Shown in pieces: positions 27,002-40,402 of a DNA stretch of 64,000 nt (position 1 is the first letter of the stretch; every line of letters starts with the position of its first letter). The DNA comes from UBA6168 sp041163745 (GTDB taxonomy: Bacteria > Bacteroidota > Bacteroidia > Chitinophagales > Saprospiraceae): positions 62,001 to 126,000 of the forward strand of contig JBEAQU010000024.1 of NCBI GenBank assembly GCA_041163745.1. Direction: 5' to 3'. Both the position numbers and the translations under genes were made by a program. The notes below the pieces were generated by a model. The model saw nothing but the letters and a program-made list of their open reading frames with translations. It made no database searches and was not told the origin of the DNA.

Positions 27002-27041
27002 GCAGGGGCCCCTTTCGTACGCGGACGAAAGGGGCCCCTGC
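27002..27041 (-). terminator. Long perfect GC-rich hairpin downstream of the giant T9SS gene
   Basis: Arms of 17 bases (GCAGGGGCCCCTTTCGT at 27002-27018 and its exact complement at 27025-27041) surround a 6-base loop. It lies 30 bases after the stop codon of the 2408-residue gene and before the miaB promoter, so it is well placed to end transcription. There is no T-tract in either direction, so it may instead protect the mRNA 3' end or act with Rho. Confidence 0.6.
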
Positions 27042-27071
27042 CTGGACACATTCCATGGCACGGCTGTATGG

Positions 27072-30000
27072 TCAGCGGACCAGGTTGACCTCGCCTTCGT
27101 ACAATTCCATGGATCCGTCCTTGAAGACCACCTCGGCCATCCAAACGAAGACTCCCGGATTCATCAGCATACCGCGGTAGCGGCCATCCCAGCCAAAGGG
27201 GGGATCGCCCGGCAGCAGGTCGAACAGCGCATAAACCTCTTCGCCCCAACGGTTCAAGACCCGGAACGAGCGTACCGATTCGACGAATCGACCGGGGAAG
27301 ACCGTCAGCAGGTCATTGATACCGTCATCATTCGGAGAGAATGCGGTCGGAACGAAAAGCGTCCTTTCCTTTCGGACGAAGACGGAAATCAGGTCTTCGG
27401 CGAAACAACCGTTCGAACCCACCCTGACCGAGTAGGTGGTCTGTTCCTGCGGTGTCACGGTGATGCTTCGGCAGGCGGTACAGGAATCGACACCGCCTTC
27501 AGACCACCGGACGGTATCCAGCTGGAAAAAGGGAGGGTTGGACTCCAGTGTCAGCAGGAGGCTTTCCCCGAGTTCCACGACCGGATCTCCGTTCGGAAAA
27601 TCACCGGTGATGGCCACCGTCACCTCGGCAGGTTCCGTAACCGTCAGGATCATAGCGGACTCACAGCCTGCGGCATCCACCATGGTGAGGACATAATCGC
27701 CCGGCGAAAGATTTACGAACTGGTTCTGGGTGGAGAAGGCGGCACCGTTCAAAGCGAAAAGGAAGGGCGGCTGCCCTTGGAGGACGCTGTCCACCACCAG
27801 ACTTCCATCGGTCCTACCAAAGCAACTGACAGCCGACACGCTGGCATAAAGCTCGGGATTCGTGATCTGTTGGTTGACGACCACCACATCCGTTGCGGAA
27901 CATCCTTCCGCATTCGAAACGGTCAGGGTATAGACACCGGGCGTCTCTGTCGTCGGATTGGGCGCGGCAGGATCGTCCAGCGTGCCGCCGGACCACTCGT
28001 AGACGAGGTCCGATGAACCGCCCACATTCCCTCCCAGCGTCACTTCCACCACATCGCAGTTCAGGTTTTGGTCCGGCCCTGCATCGGCCGCCGGCTGGGC
28101 GGCGATTTGGAGCGATGCGGCGACGGCGGCATCCGGGCAAGGTGGTGTGCCGGTGATGGTATACACCAGTTCGTAGCTGCCGGCCGGCCATGTCGCCAGG
28201 CCGAGGTCACCGGCAGGAATGACACCGAACGGACCGGTCCAACTGCCACCTGGATCTGCACCGGACAGGTACGTGTCGAGGTCGACGACCAGCGGTTGAC
28301 CTTCGCAGAAAACCGGCAGGGTACCGGCGGTGCCGGCGTTGGCAGGCGAGATGACATTGATGGTGATGCCACTGTTCAGTGCGGTACTGCAACCGGTTCC
28401 CAGGTCCGTCACCTGAACCAGTGCGACGCTGGTCTGGGAGGAAGGCGTCAGCGTCAAGGGGAAAGTCCCGGGCGCTGGCAAGGGAATGGTCTGCAGAAGG
28501 TTGTTGACCGAAAATGTCAATTCGAACGGTCCGACGCCATCGACCGTGAAACCGACCTGAGCGTCGGCACCTTGGCAAATGTCTTGGGAAGCGGATACCG
28601 AAGCCTGTGGCAACTGCCGGAAGATGACCGGCGTGCCGGGAGCGAGACTGAGACAGGGGTCGTTGAGGGTCACGCCACCCGACCCGTCGGCATTGCCCAC
28701 CAAGGCACTGATGTAGTAGGTTGTGTTGTAACTCATGGTCACCGGCTGAAAATCGAAGGCGGGGGAGGCGCCCTGTGCGAGGATGGTGCCGGGCACATTG
28801 CCGGCTGCGGTATGAAGGATGTATACCAGGATGTCATCCCCGTCCAACACCGGCGACGACACCGGCTGTGCGACCGCTTGCTCGTCTCCGCACACCACCA
28901 CCGTGGCGGCGGACATGGCCCCGGCATCCGTCGTACAGTCACAAAGCACCTGTCCCTCAACCAATGTGGGACCGCAGCCGTTCGCATCATCCACCGAAAA
29001 AGCATAGGCAGCGCCGCTCGGAATCGGGTCGCTGATGAAATCGCTGCCGGTGAGCATGCCGCCCGGCATCACCGAATAGGAGGCGGCATCGCCTCCCGAA
29101 ATGGAGAAGGAAACCGTGTAGGCTGTGTTCGCTGGGTTGCAGGAAGTGATTTCATTGATGATGCCGGGCGCTGTGTTGACCGACACCACCGCATTGCCTG
29201 ATACCGTACCGGCGCAGTTTGCATCGGTGAAATCGGTCAGGGTATACACAACGGATTGGGTCGGTGTGACCGGGAAAAGAAACGGGGAAACCGCAGCCTG
29301 GACATCCACCTGGTTGCCCAGGGCGTTGAGATAGGAGAAATCCCAGGGACCTTCCCCTGTCAGCGCCACACTCAGGTCGGTGGAGGCCCCGGCACATATG
29401 TCGGCGGAACCGGAGAGGACTGCGGTCGGTTTCTGGTAGAAGACCAAGGGCATGTCTCCGCTGAAGCTCTTGCAGGGATCGGACAGGTTGACGCAGCCGC
29501 TGCCGTTGTCATTGCCCACCACCGCCGCCACGTAATAGGTCTGACCATATGTCATGGTCTGCGGATTGAAGGAGAACACCCCGGATGCGTTCATTACGAT
29601 GGGAACCTGGTTCCCGTCATGCAGCACGAAACATTGGACATCATTGGGATCCAGCGTTTGGGACGCCGCGTCGTAAATCGGTGCCGCGGTGGGTCCGTTT
29701 CCGCAGACCGTCTGTGGGCTGGGATCCATGACGCCGGCATTGCTAAGGCAGGCGCATTCCACTTCGTCCTGCTGGACGACGACAGGTGGGCAGCCGTGTC
29801 CGTCGGTCAGGGTGAAGGAGAAGCCCTGGCCTTCCGCTATTTCATCACTGCAGAACTGGTTGCCAAGGAGGGTGCCGACGGCCGGCGACACATCATAACC
29901 GGCGGCATCCCCTCCGACTATATCGAAGCAGACCGTATAGGCGGTCCCGATATCGTTGCAAGTCACCGCCAGGTTGGCGATGGTGGGAGGCTCATGGACG

Positions 30001-33000
30001 GTGACGGTCACGGTCTGGTCCGTCAGCTGGCTGCAATGCTGGTTGAAAACCTCCGTCAGTTGGTAATCGGTAGTGACGGACGGGGTGACCGTGTAATCGA
30101 ACGGGGTGCCGACGATACCAGGCACCGTCTGACCGTTTACGACGACCGACCAGGGCGAGCTGCCGGTCAGCTCCAAGGACAGGACCGCGCTGTTGCCGGG
30201 ACAGATTTCCTGGGTCCCCGACAAGGAAACACCGGGAATCTCAAAGAACCGGACCGGCGTGCCCGGGGCAACGGACAAACAGGGATCCGATAAAGTTACG
30301 GCACCGGACCCATCGTCGGAGCCGACGACCGCCGAAACGTAATATTGGGTTCCGTAGGTCATCGTGGCCGGATCGAAGGCGAAGGTGGGCGACGAAACAT
30401 TTACGGCGACGACCGTTCCCAGCACATTGGAGGCTCCCGTATGCAGGAAATAATGCAGGAGGTCATCCCCGTCCAGTGCGAAACCGATGGCGGACGGCAG
30501 GCTGACGGAGTCGGTACCACAATGATCCACGGGCATAGGATCCATGTCGCCGGCTTCGGAGGAGCAGTTGCACACCACCAGGCTTTGTTCGATGGTCTTC
30601 GGAGCGCAACCATTGGCATCATCCAGCAGGAGGGAGAACCCGGTTCCGGTCGGGACCGGATCACTGAGGAACGAACCATTGGAGATGGTACCTGGCAGTC
30701 CGGACACCACGTAAGACCCAGGATCGCCGCCGGAGATGTCGAAGCTGACCGTATAGGCGGTGTTGGTATTGTTGCAGTTGACGGCCAGGTTGTCGAACTG
30801 CACGGCAGTCTGTACGGTGACGTTGGCCGTGCCACTGACCGTACCGGGGCAGTTGCCGTCCGTCACTGTCAGAAGGGTATATGCCGTCGAGGCGGCTGGC
30901 GTCACTATCAGCAGATATGCGCTGCTGTTGATACCGTTCACAGGAACGGTCGCCGTTCCGTTGCCATAGGTCACGGCCCAGGGGCCCTGTCCTGTCAAGG
31001 CGATGGGAAGCCCGGCCGGTTCACCCTGGCAGACAGCCGTATCGCCGGAAAGCAAGGCCGTCGGCACTTCATAGAACACGAGGGGGGTTCCTTGTGCCAC
31101 CGACAGGCAATCGTCTGTCAGGTCGACCATACCGGTTCCGTCATCGCTACCGACAACGGCAGACAGGTAATAGGTTTGCCCGTAATTCATGAAGGCGGCG
31201 TCGAAGCTGACTTCCGGGGTGGCGGAGGTGGCAATGACCGGCGGCACAACCGTCAGGCCGCTGCCGTTGTGCAGGACAAAAACGAGCAGGTCGTCACCAT
31301 CCAGCATTTCTGTGGCATTGTCATAATCAGCCGTGACGGGGCCGTCTCCGCAGGTATTGAGGGTGTTCTGGTCCATCAGGCCGGCCTGGGTGGTACAGTT
31401 GCAGACCACGGCATTATCGGAGACGGAAATGCTGGCACAAGCGTTGGCGTCCGACACGACATAGTCATAACCGTCTCCGGAAGGGATGGGATCGCTGACG
31501 AAGGTCTGGCCGGTCAGTGTTCCGTTGGCGGTATTGCCCTGCGGGACGACCATATACGAGGCGGGATCCCCATTGTTGATGACGAAGGAGACGATATAGC
31601 TCGTATTGGTAGGATCGCATTCCGTTTGGATGGAGCTCACTACAGGTGCCGTATTGACAACCACGGAGCCGGTGCCGTCGACCGTACCTTCGCAACCATT
31701 TCCATCCGTCAAGCTTGTCAGGGTGACAGTGCCTGCCTGGGATTGGCTGACGGGGAGGGAGAAAGGCGAAGCGGTGGCTGTCTGTGCTGCTTGGGGATTC
31801 CCATTGGCGGCCCATCCGATGGTCCAGGGGGCCGTTCCAGTCAGCATCACCGGGAGGCTAGCCGTCTGCCCGCTACCCTGACAGATGGCGCCGGTTCCGG
31901 AGAGCATGGCGGTTGGTGCGGGAAACTCGACGATCTCTCCGGTCCCGGAGGCGGTTCCCTGGCAGCCGTTGACGGTGGCCACGCCGACGATAGAGTATAC
32001 GCCGGCTTGTCCGGCCTGGAGGTTGAAAGGGCTGGACGGTACGGACACCGTATCGCCGCCAGACCCGTTCACCTGGTATACCAGCGTCCAGGGCGCGCCG
32101 GTTCCGCTGATGGTGATTGGCAGGGAGAGCAGGGTGGAATCCCCCTGGCAGAAGGCGTCAGATCCGGAGATGTTGGCGACCGGTGCCAGGATGACCTGTA
32201 CGTTCTGGCAGGCCTGGGTGCTGGCGCCGCAGCCATTCTCCGCCGACACACAGACCTGGCCGGTCACGGCACCGGAGAAATCCACGGACACGCTCGCGCC
32301 GGTCCCGGAAACCACGGCCCCGGTGGGAACGGTCCAACTGTACGTATTCCCTGCCGCGGCATTGTTGACGGTGAAGATGACCGGCTGCTGGCTGGTGCAG
32401 GTATTGGTCGGTCCGTTCAGGACCGGGGTGGCCGGCAGGGAGGTGATGACGATATCCAGGCAGGTCTGGAGGGTATCGCAATTGTTGGCGGCGGTGACGC
32501 ATACCTGTGCATTGCCTTGGGCGGCTCCGCTGAAGTTCACATTGATGGCGCCGCCGGATCCGGAAAAGGAGGCGCCTGCCGGAACCGTCCAGCTGTAATT
32601 GACACCAGCCTGGGGATTGGCGACGGCATAGTTGAGCGCCTGGGAGGATCCGCAGACACTGACAGGGCCGGTGATGTCCGGCAGCGGGGGTGCGGACAGA
32701 ACGTTGACCTGGATGCAGGTCGGAGGGGAGGCACCGCAATCATTGTCGGCCGTCACGCAGAGTTGGCCGCCGCCGGAGCCGGACCAGTCTACCGATACAC
32801 TGGTGGGCGTGACCTGCGTGAAGGGTTCACCGTTGGGTGTGGACCAGGAGTACCCGGTCGGTGCCGGCGTTCCGACAGGGACAACCGTGTAGGGACCGAT
32901 GACCCCTTCGCAGGGGTTGAGGGGGCCGTTCACGGCAGGTGCCGCGGGAACGGCGGTATTTTGGGTGACTGTCACACATTTCGTATCGGAGCACACCACT

Positions 33001-34298
33001 CCGTTGCGGCTATGGGTGACGGTGAGGCAATATTCACCAGGTTCGTCAACTTGCACGAGGACTTCGTCATCGGGGCCTACGATACCCGGACCGGTCCAGA
33101 GGAAGTCCGTCTGGCCATCCGGCACCAGGGCGAAGGTTGAATTGACCCCGCTGATAATGACAGCGGCATTGTTGCCGCAACCCAGGATGTCGGGTGCGTC
33201 AATGGTGGCGATGGGTTCCAGGATGGCGAGGTCTACCTGGGTGGTGCTGTCGCATCCTTGGTAGTTGTCGCATGTTTCGAAAAGGAAACCGGAGGAAGTG
33301 TACGGCACGCCGCAAACCTCGTAGGTATAGGGGGCGCAGAAGGTAACCTGGCCGATGTTGACGTTGATGGGGGGGATGACGTTGATGGTGCAGCGCACCA
33401 CGCTGTCGCAGCCCAGCCAGCTGGTGACGGTGACGGGCGTACCATTCGGCGGTGTCGCGGCACAGAAGAGTTGACCGGCGCAAGGGATGCAATCCCCGAG
33501 GCAGATGGACATCGGGGCCTCGTTGGTCGGGGGAATGGCCTGGGAGGTGACCGTCATGCATACCGGGGCGGTCGGCGGGAAGCAAGGGTTGGACGCCGTG
33601 ACACAGATCTGGGCGGAGCCGAGGTTCGTCCACAGTACATTCACCGATTCTCCGGGATTGGGGCTGACGATGGACCCCATGCTGGCCGGGATGACGGACC
33701 AGTTGTAAGTGGCGCCGTTCGGAACCGGAACCGTGTAGAGGCTGGTCGCACCGGGACAGACATTTTCCGGGCCGATGATGTTGGAAGGTGCCTCGGGCGG
33801 TACGGGCAGGGTGGAGCCGTCCAGCACATTCACCTGAAAATCGCAGATATCGCCACCGCAGCCGTCGAAGACCACGTAATAGGCCTGACCGACCACATAA
33901 TTCGAATATTGGAGCTGGAAGGGGGAGTTGACGCAGTTGCACTGCGTCGCCACAGCCGGACCGCTGCAACTGCCTTCGTAAATCGCCGCCTGCATACCGA
34001 ACTGACCGTTGACGCCTTGGCAGTTGGAGGGGATGACCTCGATGGTGATGGAAGTGGTGCCGGCGATGAATCCGAACCACTCGTCGTTGTTGAGCACATT
34101 GCCACCACAACCCGGGAAGGTCTGCTGTTGGTTGTTGGTGCCGAGTGTGGCACAGTAGCCGTTGAGGTCCGTACAAAGGACGGGGGCCACGGCGCAGAGG
34201 TCTCCCGTCTGCGGATACCCTGGCGGCGGGCATTGGCCGGACGCGGTGCCGGCGGACAACAGCAGAACGATCAGGAAAGGCAGGGTAGGTTTGTTCAT
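27072..34298 (-). CDS. Giant modular secreted protein with T9SS type B (CHU_C) sorting domain
   Basis: A 2408-residue secreted protein. A signal peptide (MNKPTLPFLIVLLLSAGTAS) is followed by a cysteine-rich jelly-roll-like domain (residues of about 20-155, ending CDFQVNVLDGS), several PKD/Ig-like domains of about 90 residues (IIGPENVCPGATSLYTVPVP; YSWTVPAGASFSGSG), then four copies of a module of about 270 residues that starts C-x-C-x3-AGxMD (positions 28345-31403). Near the C-terminus a SprB-like repeat appears (SAVSCFGRTDGSLVVDSVLQ). The end (FVPTAFSPNDDGINDLLTVF to ELYEGEVNLVR) is the CHU_C or type B T9SS signal. It is probably displayed on the cell surface or secreted; the ligand is unknown. 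It is 42 bases downstream of tpiA on the same strand, so read-through from tpiA is possible. Confidence 0.92.
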   Translation of the reverse strand: MNKPTLPFLIVLLLSAGTASGQCPPPGYPQTGDLCAVAPVLCTDLNGYCATLGTNNQQQTFPGCGGNVLNNDEWFGFIAGTTSITIEVIPSNCQGVNGQFGMQAAIYEGSCSGPAVATQCNCVNSPFQLQYSNYVVGQAYYVVFDGCGGDICDFQVNVLDGSTLPVPPEAPSNIIGPENVCPGATSLYTVPVPNGATYNWSVIPASMGSIVSPNPGESVNVLWTNLGSAQICVTASNPCFPPTAPVCMTVTSQAIPPTNEAPMSICLGDCIPCAGQLFCAATPPNGTPVTVTSWLGCDSVVRCTINVIPPINVNIGQVTFCAPYTYEVCGVPYTSSGFLFETCDNYQGCDSTTQVDLAILEPIATIDAPDILGCGNNAAVIISGVNSTFALVPDGQTDFLWTGPGIVGPDDEVLVQVDEPGEYCLTVTHSRNGVVCSDTKCVTVTQNTAVPAAPAVNGPLNPCEGVIGPYTVVPVGTPAPTGYSWSTPNGEPFTQVTPTSVSVDWSGSGGGQLCVTADNDCGASPPTCIQVNVLSAPPLPDITGPVSVCGSSQALNYAVANPQAGVNYSWTVPAGASFSGSGGAINVNFSGAAQGNAQVCVTAANNCDTLQTCLDIVITSLPATPVLNGPTNTCTSQQPVIFTVNNAAAGNTYSWTVPTGAVVSGTGASVSVDFSGAVTGQVCVSAENGCGASTQACQNVQVILAPVANISGSDAFCQGDSTLLSLPITISGTGAPWTLVYQVNGSGGDTVSVPSSPFNLQAGQAGVYSIVGVATVNGCQGTASGTGEIVEFPAPTAMLSGTGAICQGSGQTASLPVMLTGTAPWTIGWAANGNPQAAQTATASPFSLPVSQSQAGTVTLTSLTDGNGCEGTVDGTGSVVVNTAPVVSSIQTECDPTNTSYIVSFVINNGDPASYMVVPQGNTANGTLTGQTFVSDPIPSGDGYDYVVSDANACASISVSDNAVVCNCTTQAGLMDQNTLNTCGDGPVTADYDNATEMLDGDDLLVFVLHNGSGLTVVPPVIATSATPEVSFDAAFMNYGQTYYLSAVVGSDDGTGMVDLTDDCLSVAQGTPLVFYEVPTALLSGDTAVCQGEPAGLPIALTGQGPWAVTYGNGTATVPVNGINSSAYLLIVTPAASTAYTLLTVTDGNCPGTVSGTANVTVQTAVQFDNLAVNCNNTNTAYTVSFDISGGDPGSYVVSGLPGTISNGSFLSDPVPTGTGFSLLLDDANGCAPKTIEQSLVVCNCSSEAGDMDPMPVDHCGTDSVSLPSAIGFALDGDDLLHYFLHTGASNVLGTVVAVNVSSPTFAFDPATMTYGTQYYVSAVVGSDDGSGAVTLSDPCLSVAPGTPVRFFEIPGVSLSGTQEICPGNSAVLSLELTGSSPWSVVVNGQTVPGIVGTPFDYTVTPSVTTDYQLTEVFNQHCSQLTDQTVTVTVHEPPTIANLAVTCNDIGTAYTVCFDIVGGDAAGYDVSPAVGTLLGNQFCSDEIAEGQGFSFTLTDGHGCPPVVVQQDEVECACLSNAGVMDPSPQTVCGNGPTAAPIYDAASQTLDPNDVQCFVLHDGNQVPIVMNASGVFSFNPQTMTYGQTYYVAAVVGNDNGSGCVNLSDPCKSFSGDMPLVFYQKPTAVLSGSADICAGASTDLSVALTGEGPWDFSYLNALGNQVDVQAAVSPFLFPVTPTQSVVYTLTDFTDANCAGTVSGNAVVSVNTAPGIINEITSCNPANTAYTVSFSISGGDAASYSVMPGGMLTGSDFISDPIPSGAAYAFSVDDANGCGPTLVEGQVLCDCTTDAGAMSAATVVVCGDEQAVAQPVSSPVLDGDDILVYILHTAAGNVPGTILAQGASPAFDFQPVTMSYNTTYYISALVGNADGSGGVTLNDPCLSLAPGTPVIFRQLPQASVSASQDICQGADAQVGFTVDGVGPFELTFSVNNLLQTIPLPAPGTFPLTLTPSSQTSVALVQVTDLGTGCSTALNSGITINVISPANAGTAGTLPVFCEGQPLVVDLDTYLSGADPGGSWTGPFGVIPAGDLGLATWPAGSYELVYTITGTPPCPDAAVAASLQIAAQPAADAGPDQNLNCDVVEVTLGGNVGGSSDLVYEWSGGTLDDPAAPNPTTETPGVYTLTVSNAEGCSATDVVVVNQQITNPELYASVSAVSCFGRTDGSLVVDSVLQGQPPFLFALNGAAFSTQNQFVNLSPGDYVLTMVDAAGCESAMILTVTEPAEVTVAITGDFPNGDPVVELGESLLLTLESNPPFFQLDTVRWSEGGVDSCTACRSITVTPQEQTTYSVRVGSNGCFAEDLISVFVRKERTLFVPTAFSPNDDGINDLLTVFPGRFVESVRSFRVLNRWGEEVYALFDLLPGDPPFGWDGRYRGMLMNPGVFVWMAEVVFKDGSMELYEGEVNLVR
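28345..31403 (-). repeat. Four tandem modules of about 815-830 bp within the giant gene
   Basis: The module starts recur near 31403, 30576, 29759 and 28945. Each encodes a C-x-C pair with AGxM (CNCTTQAGLMD, CNCSSEAGDMD, CACLSNAGVMD, CDCTTDAGAMS), then L-D-x-D-D-x-x-x-x-x-L-H (CFVLHDGNQ, YFLHTGAS), TYGQTYYVAAVVGNDNGSG, DPCLSVAPGTP, an Ig-like part ending TANVTV, and GGDxxSYxV. The fourth copy is shorter because its second half differs. The copies are diverged at DNA level, so this is an old duplication. Confidence 0.85.
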
Positions 34299-34340
34299 TG
34301 TGAATCGTGCTTAATTTGTTTGTTGGAAAGCCCGGTCGTC

Positions 34341-35099
34341 TCAGGCTTTGGCAAGGATGCCTAGAAAATCGGCAGCCTTGAGCGAGGCGCCGCCAATCAG
34401 CCCGCCGTCCACATCCGGTTGGGAGAAGAGTTCCTCTGCATTATCGGGTTTGCAGCTGCCGCCGTACAATATGGGCACCTGCTCCGCGACCGCCGCACCG
34501 TAGCGGTCCGCCAGCAGGTTACGGATGAACCGGTGCATATCCTGTGCTTGTTGCGGGCTGGCAGTCCGGCCTGTCCCAATGGCCCAAACCGGTTCATAGG
34601 CAATCACGACGCCGCGCATCGCCTCGTCTGAAAGATGAAACAAGCCACCGGAAACCTGGTCGGAAACAACAGATTCCTGTTTCCCGGCCTCCCTTGCCTC
34701 CAGCAATTCCCCGCAGCAATAGATGGGAACCATGCCGTTCGAAAGCACCGCGTTCACTTTGGCGGCCAACCAAGCTTCCGTCTCGCCAAAGTAGGCACGG
34801 CGCTCGGAATGACCCAGGATAACGTATTCGACACCGACGGAACGCAACATGGGCGCAGCAATCTCCCCCGTGTAGGCGCCGTTCGGTTCGCTGTGGCAAT
34901 TCTGTGCCCCCAGGGCGATGCCGTCGCGGCCCGCCAGCAACCCGGACAAGGATGACAGATGCAGGAACGGCGGACACAGGACAGCCAGGGCGGACGAATC
35001 CGAAGGCATACCGGCCAGTACTTCCCGGGCCAGCGCTTCCCCTTCCGGCAAGGATTTGTTCATTTTCCAGTTTCCGGCTACGATTTTCTTTCTAGTCAT
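34341..35099 (-). CDS. tpiA: Triosephosphate isomerase
   Basis: The 252-residue glycolytic enzyme that interconverts dihydroxyacetone phosphate and glyceraldehyde 3-phosphate. The catalytic lysine lies in AGNWKMNKS, the histidine in ILGHSERRAYF and the glutamate in IAYEPVWAIGTGRTAS, which also leads into the mobile loop 6. The phosphate-binding end YGGSCKPDNAEELF and GLIGGASLKAADF are intact. Length and order are normal. The start is ATG 35099 (MTRKKIVAGNWK). A TAAATTTG box lies only 10 bases upstream on the minus strand (35110-35117) but has no partner TTG, so the promoter is uncertain. The giant T9SS gene follows after 42 bases. Confidence 0.97.
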   Translation of the reverse strand: MTRKKIVAGNWKMNKSLPEGEALAREVLAGMPSDSSALAVLCPPFLHLSSLSGLLAGRDGIALGAQNCHSEPNGAYTGEIAAPMLRSVGVEYVILGHSERRAYFGETEAWLAAKVNAVLSNGMVPIYCCGELLEAREAGKQESVVSDQVSGGLFHLSDEAMRGVVIAYEPVWAIGTGRTASPQQAQDMHRFIRNLLADRYGAAVAEQVPILYGGSCKPDNAEELFSQPDVDGGLIGGASLKAADFLGILAKA

Positions 35100-35702
35100 G
35101 GTGAAAAATCAAATTTAAGTATTCGGACTTGTCCTGACGGGTTCCCGCCACGACAAGGCTGTGGAAATGTTCGCAGCGGCCGCGGCCGGAACGACGGCTA
35201 CCTGCCGTCGAGAGGCACATGGAATCATGCAGGTCAGGGCAGGACCGACCCATTTTTCCCGAGTTTACGGCTCGTGGTGACTTCATTTTCCCACGGAAGG
35301 CGGGCGGCTGGCAAGACGTCGCTTTGCCCGGTGGGCGGAAAGCGGCACCTGCTCTTTCGTTTTGTTTCAATGCGCCTGCAGGCTGGCAAAGATAATATTG
35401 GTTTCAAAATGGGGAAACAAATATTTGGAAGTGGTCACCCCGCCACGCAGACGACGCCCGCCGTCAAACCCCGCAATAGCCGCCCTGCCCTTCCGGACAG
35501 CCGGTCCCCGAATGAGACTGCCCGTATAATTCACCAAAAAAAAGTCCGGCAGTTGCTTTTTACACAGATAAAAAATATATTTGGCCTTGAAATTGTCTTT
35601 TCCTTTCGAGTTCCACATCTTCAAATCAAATCAATCAGTATAGGCGACAAACTTCTACACTAAATCGATTAGCTTATTTTTTAACTAACCGCAGATTTAG
35701 TT
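35100..35702. other. Long divergent intergenic region between tpiA and the ECF sigma gene
   Basis: These 603 bases contain no credible coding sequence. The half nearest the sigma gene (35510-35700) is clearly more AT-rich than the surroundings and holds the promoter at 35553-35583 and a leader of about 115 bases. The other half is ordinary GC-rich sequence in which I see no repeat or RNA gene. Confidence 0.5.
35553..35583 (+). promoter_or_regulatory. Bacteroidota-type promoter for the ECF sigma gene
   Basis: TTG at 35553-35555 is followed after exactly 20 bases by TATATTTG (35576-35583), a full match to TAnnTTTG. The predicted transcript has a leader of roughly 115 bases before ATG 35703. 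Confidence 0.7.
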
Positions 35703-36281
35703 ATGCAAGTCACGCCATTGAACGACCACCAACTGATTGACTGCTATTTGAACGGAGACGAGCGGGCCTTCCAGGAGCTGCTCGGCCGTTACCAACAGAA
35801 AATATACACTTCCATCTATCTGTTCGTCAAGGACGAAGCGCAGGCAGAGGACATTTTCCAGGAAGTGTTCATCAAGATCATCAACACCCTCCGTTCCGGA
35901 AAGTACAATCATGAGGGTAAGTTCGTGCAATGGGCCCTACGGATTGCCTACAACATGTGTGTGGACAATTTCCGCAGGGGCAAGCGCAGGCCGGTTGTGC
36001 AGGCAGGTGATTCGTTCGATGTGTTCGATGTGCTGCACTGTCCTAATCCGAATGCGGAACAAATGATGATGCGAAGCCAGAACCACGACCGAATCCGTCA
36101 GCTGGTGGACAAGCTGCCGCCGGAGCAGCGGGAAGTGGTCATCCTCCGACATTACGCCGACATGAGTTTCAAGGAAATCGCTGCCTTGACCCAGGTCAGC
36201 ATAAACACAGCATTGGGTAGGATGCGCTATGCGCTCATCAACATCCGCAAGATGGCCGGCGAGCACCAGCTGCAGGTATGA
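35703..36281 (+). CDS. ECF-type RNA polymerase sigma factor
   Basis: A 192-residue sigma-70 family factor of the extracytoplasmic type. Region 2 runs from about residue 20 to 95 (AFQELLGRYQQKIYTSIYLF, EDIFQEVFIKIINTL, FVQWALRIAYNMCVDNFRR), and region 4 is at 130-185 (LPPEQREVVILRHYADMSFK, EIAALTQVSINTALGRMRYA). Region 3 is missing, as in all ECF factors. No anti-sigma factor gene is adjacent, so control may be at transcription; it has its own good promoter. The next gene on the strand encodes a PspC protein 149 bases downstream, which could belong to the same envelope-stress response, but this is inference. Confidence 0.94.
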   Translation: MQVTPLNDHQLIDCYLNGDERAFQELLGRYQQKIYTSIYLFVKDEAQAEDIFQEVFIKIINTLRSGKYNHEGKFVQWALRIAYNMCVDNFRRGKRRPVVQAGDSFDVFDVLHCPNPNAEQMMMRSQNHDRIRQLVDKLPPEQREVVILRHYADMSFKEIAALTQVSINTALGRMRYALINIRKMAGEHQLQV

Positions 36282-36430
36282 CCCGGGGCCGCCGGTGATC
36301 GGAAAGGTATCAGCGGGAGGGCCAGGCTCTGCGGAGCAACCTGCCCCGGCCATCTCCGACCGGCGGAAATGCCGAACATTTTCCGGATTGGTTTGTATTT
36401 AAAATTTATCCTTGGCAGCCGGACAGAATA

Positions 36431-36646
36431 ATGAAAGCCAACCACCGCATATTGGAAAAGCCTGCCTTCGGCGTTTGCAGCTATCTCGGAGAGAAGATGG
36501 GGCTCCCCTCCGGCAGTGTACGCTTATATTTCATTTACATCACCTGCGTCACCATCGGGTCTCCGGTCATCCTGTATCTCTTCCTGGCCTTTTGGCTGAA
36601 CATCCGTACATTCTTCCGTCATCGCCACCATCCTGTATGGGAATAG
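36431..36646 (+). CDS. PspC domain protein
   Basis: A 71-residue small membrane protein covering a single PspC domain: KPAFGVCSYLGEKMGLPSGS, then a hydrophobic helix YFIYITCVTIGSPVILYLFL and the end FWLNIRTFFR. PspC proteins take part in envelope (phage-shock) stress responses and sit in the inner membrane. The usual second half seen in longer PspC proteins is missing, but stand-alone PspC proteins of this size are common in Bacteroidota. The start is ATG 36431. It lies after an ECF sigma gene and is convergent with metH. Confidence 0.9.
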   Translation: MKANHRILEKPAFGVCSYLGEKMGLPSGSVRLYFIYITCVTIGSPVILYLFLAFWLNIRTFFRHRHHPVWE

Positions 36647-36663
36647 GCCTCGCTTGGGTACGG

Positions 36664-36688
36664 CCGTTGTGCTGTTCCGCAGCAACGG
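36664..36688. terminator. Possible bidirectional hairpin between pspC and metH
   Basis: CCGT-TG-TGCTG, loop TTCCG, then CAGCA-ACGG form a 9-bp stem with a 2-base bulge between two convergent genes. It has no T-run, so this is a weak call. Confidence 0.3.
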
Positions 36689-36712
36689 GCACGGGATGCA
36701 ACCGGCTCCGGC

Positions 36713-40402
<3,690 letters not shown>

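Noticed and set aside
30345..33140. Open frame of 931 codons on the plus strand
   Set aside because: It is antisense to the 2408-residue T9SS protein, whose signal peptide, repeats and C-terminal signal are coherent. The plus-strand product is a low-complexity Gly/His/Arg-rich chain typical of a GC-rich shadow frame.
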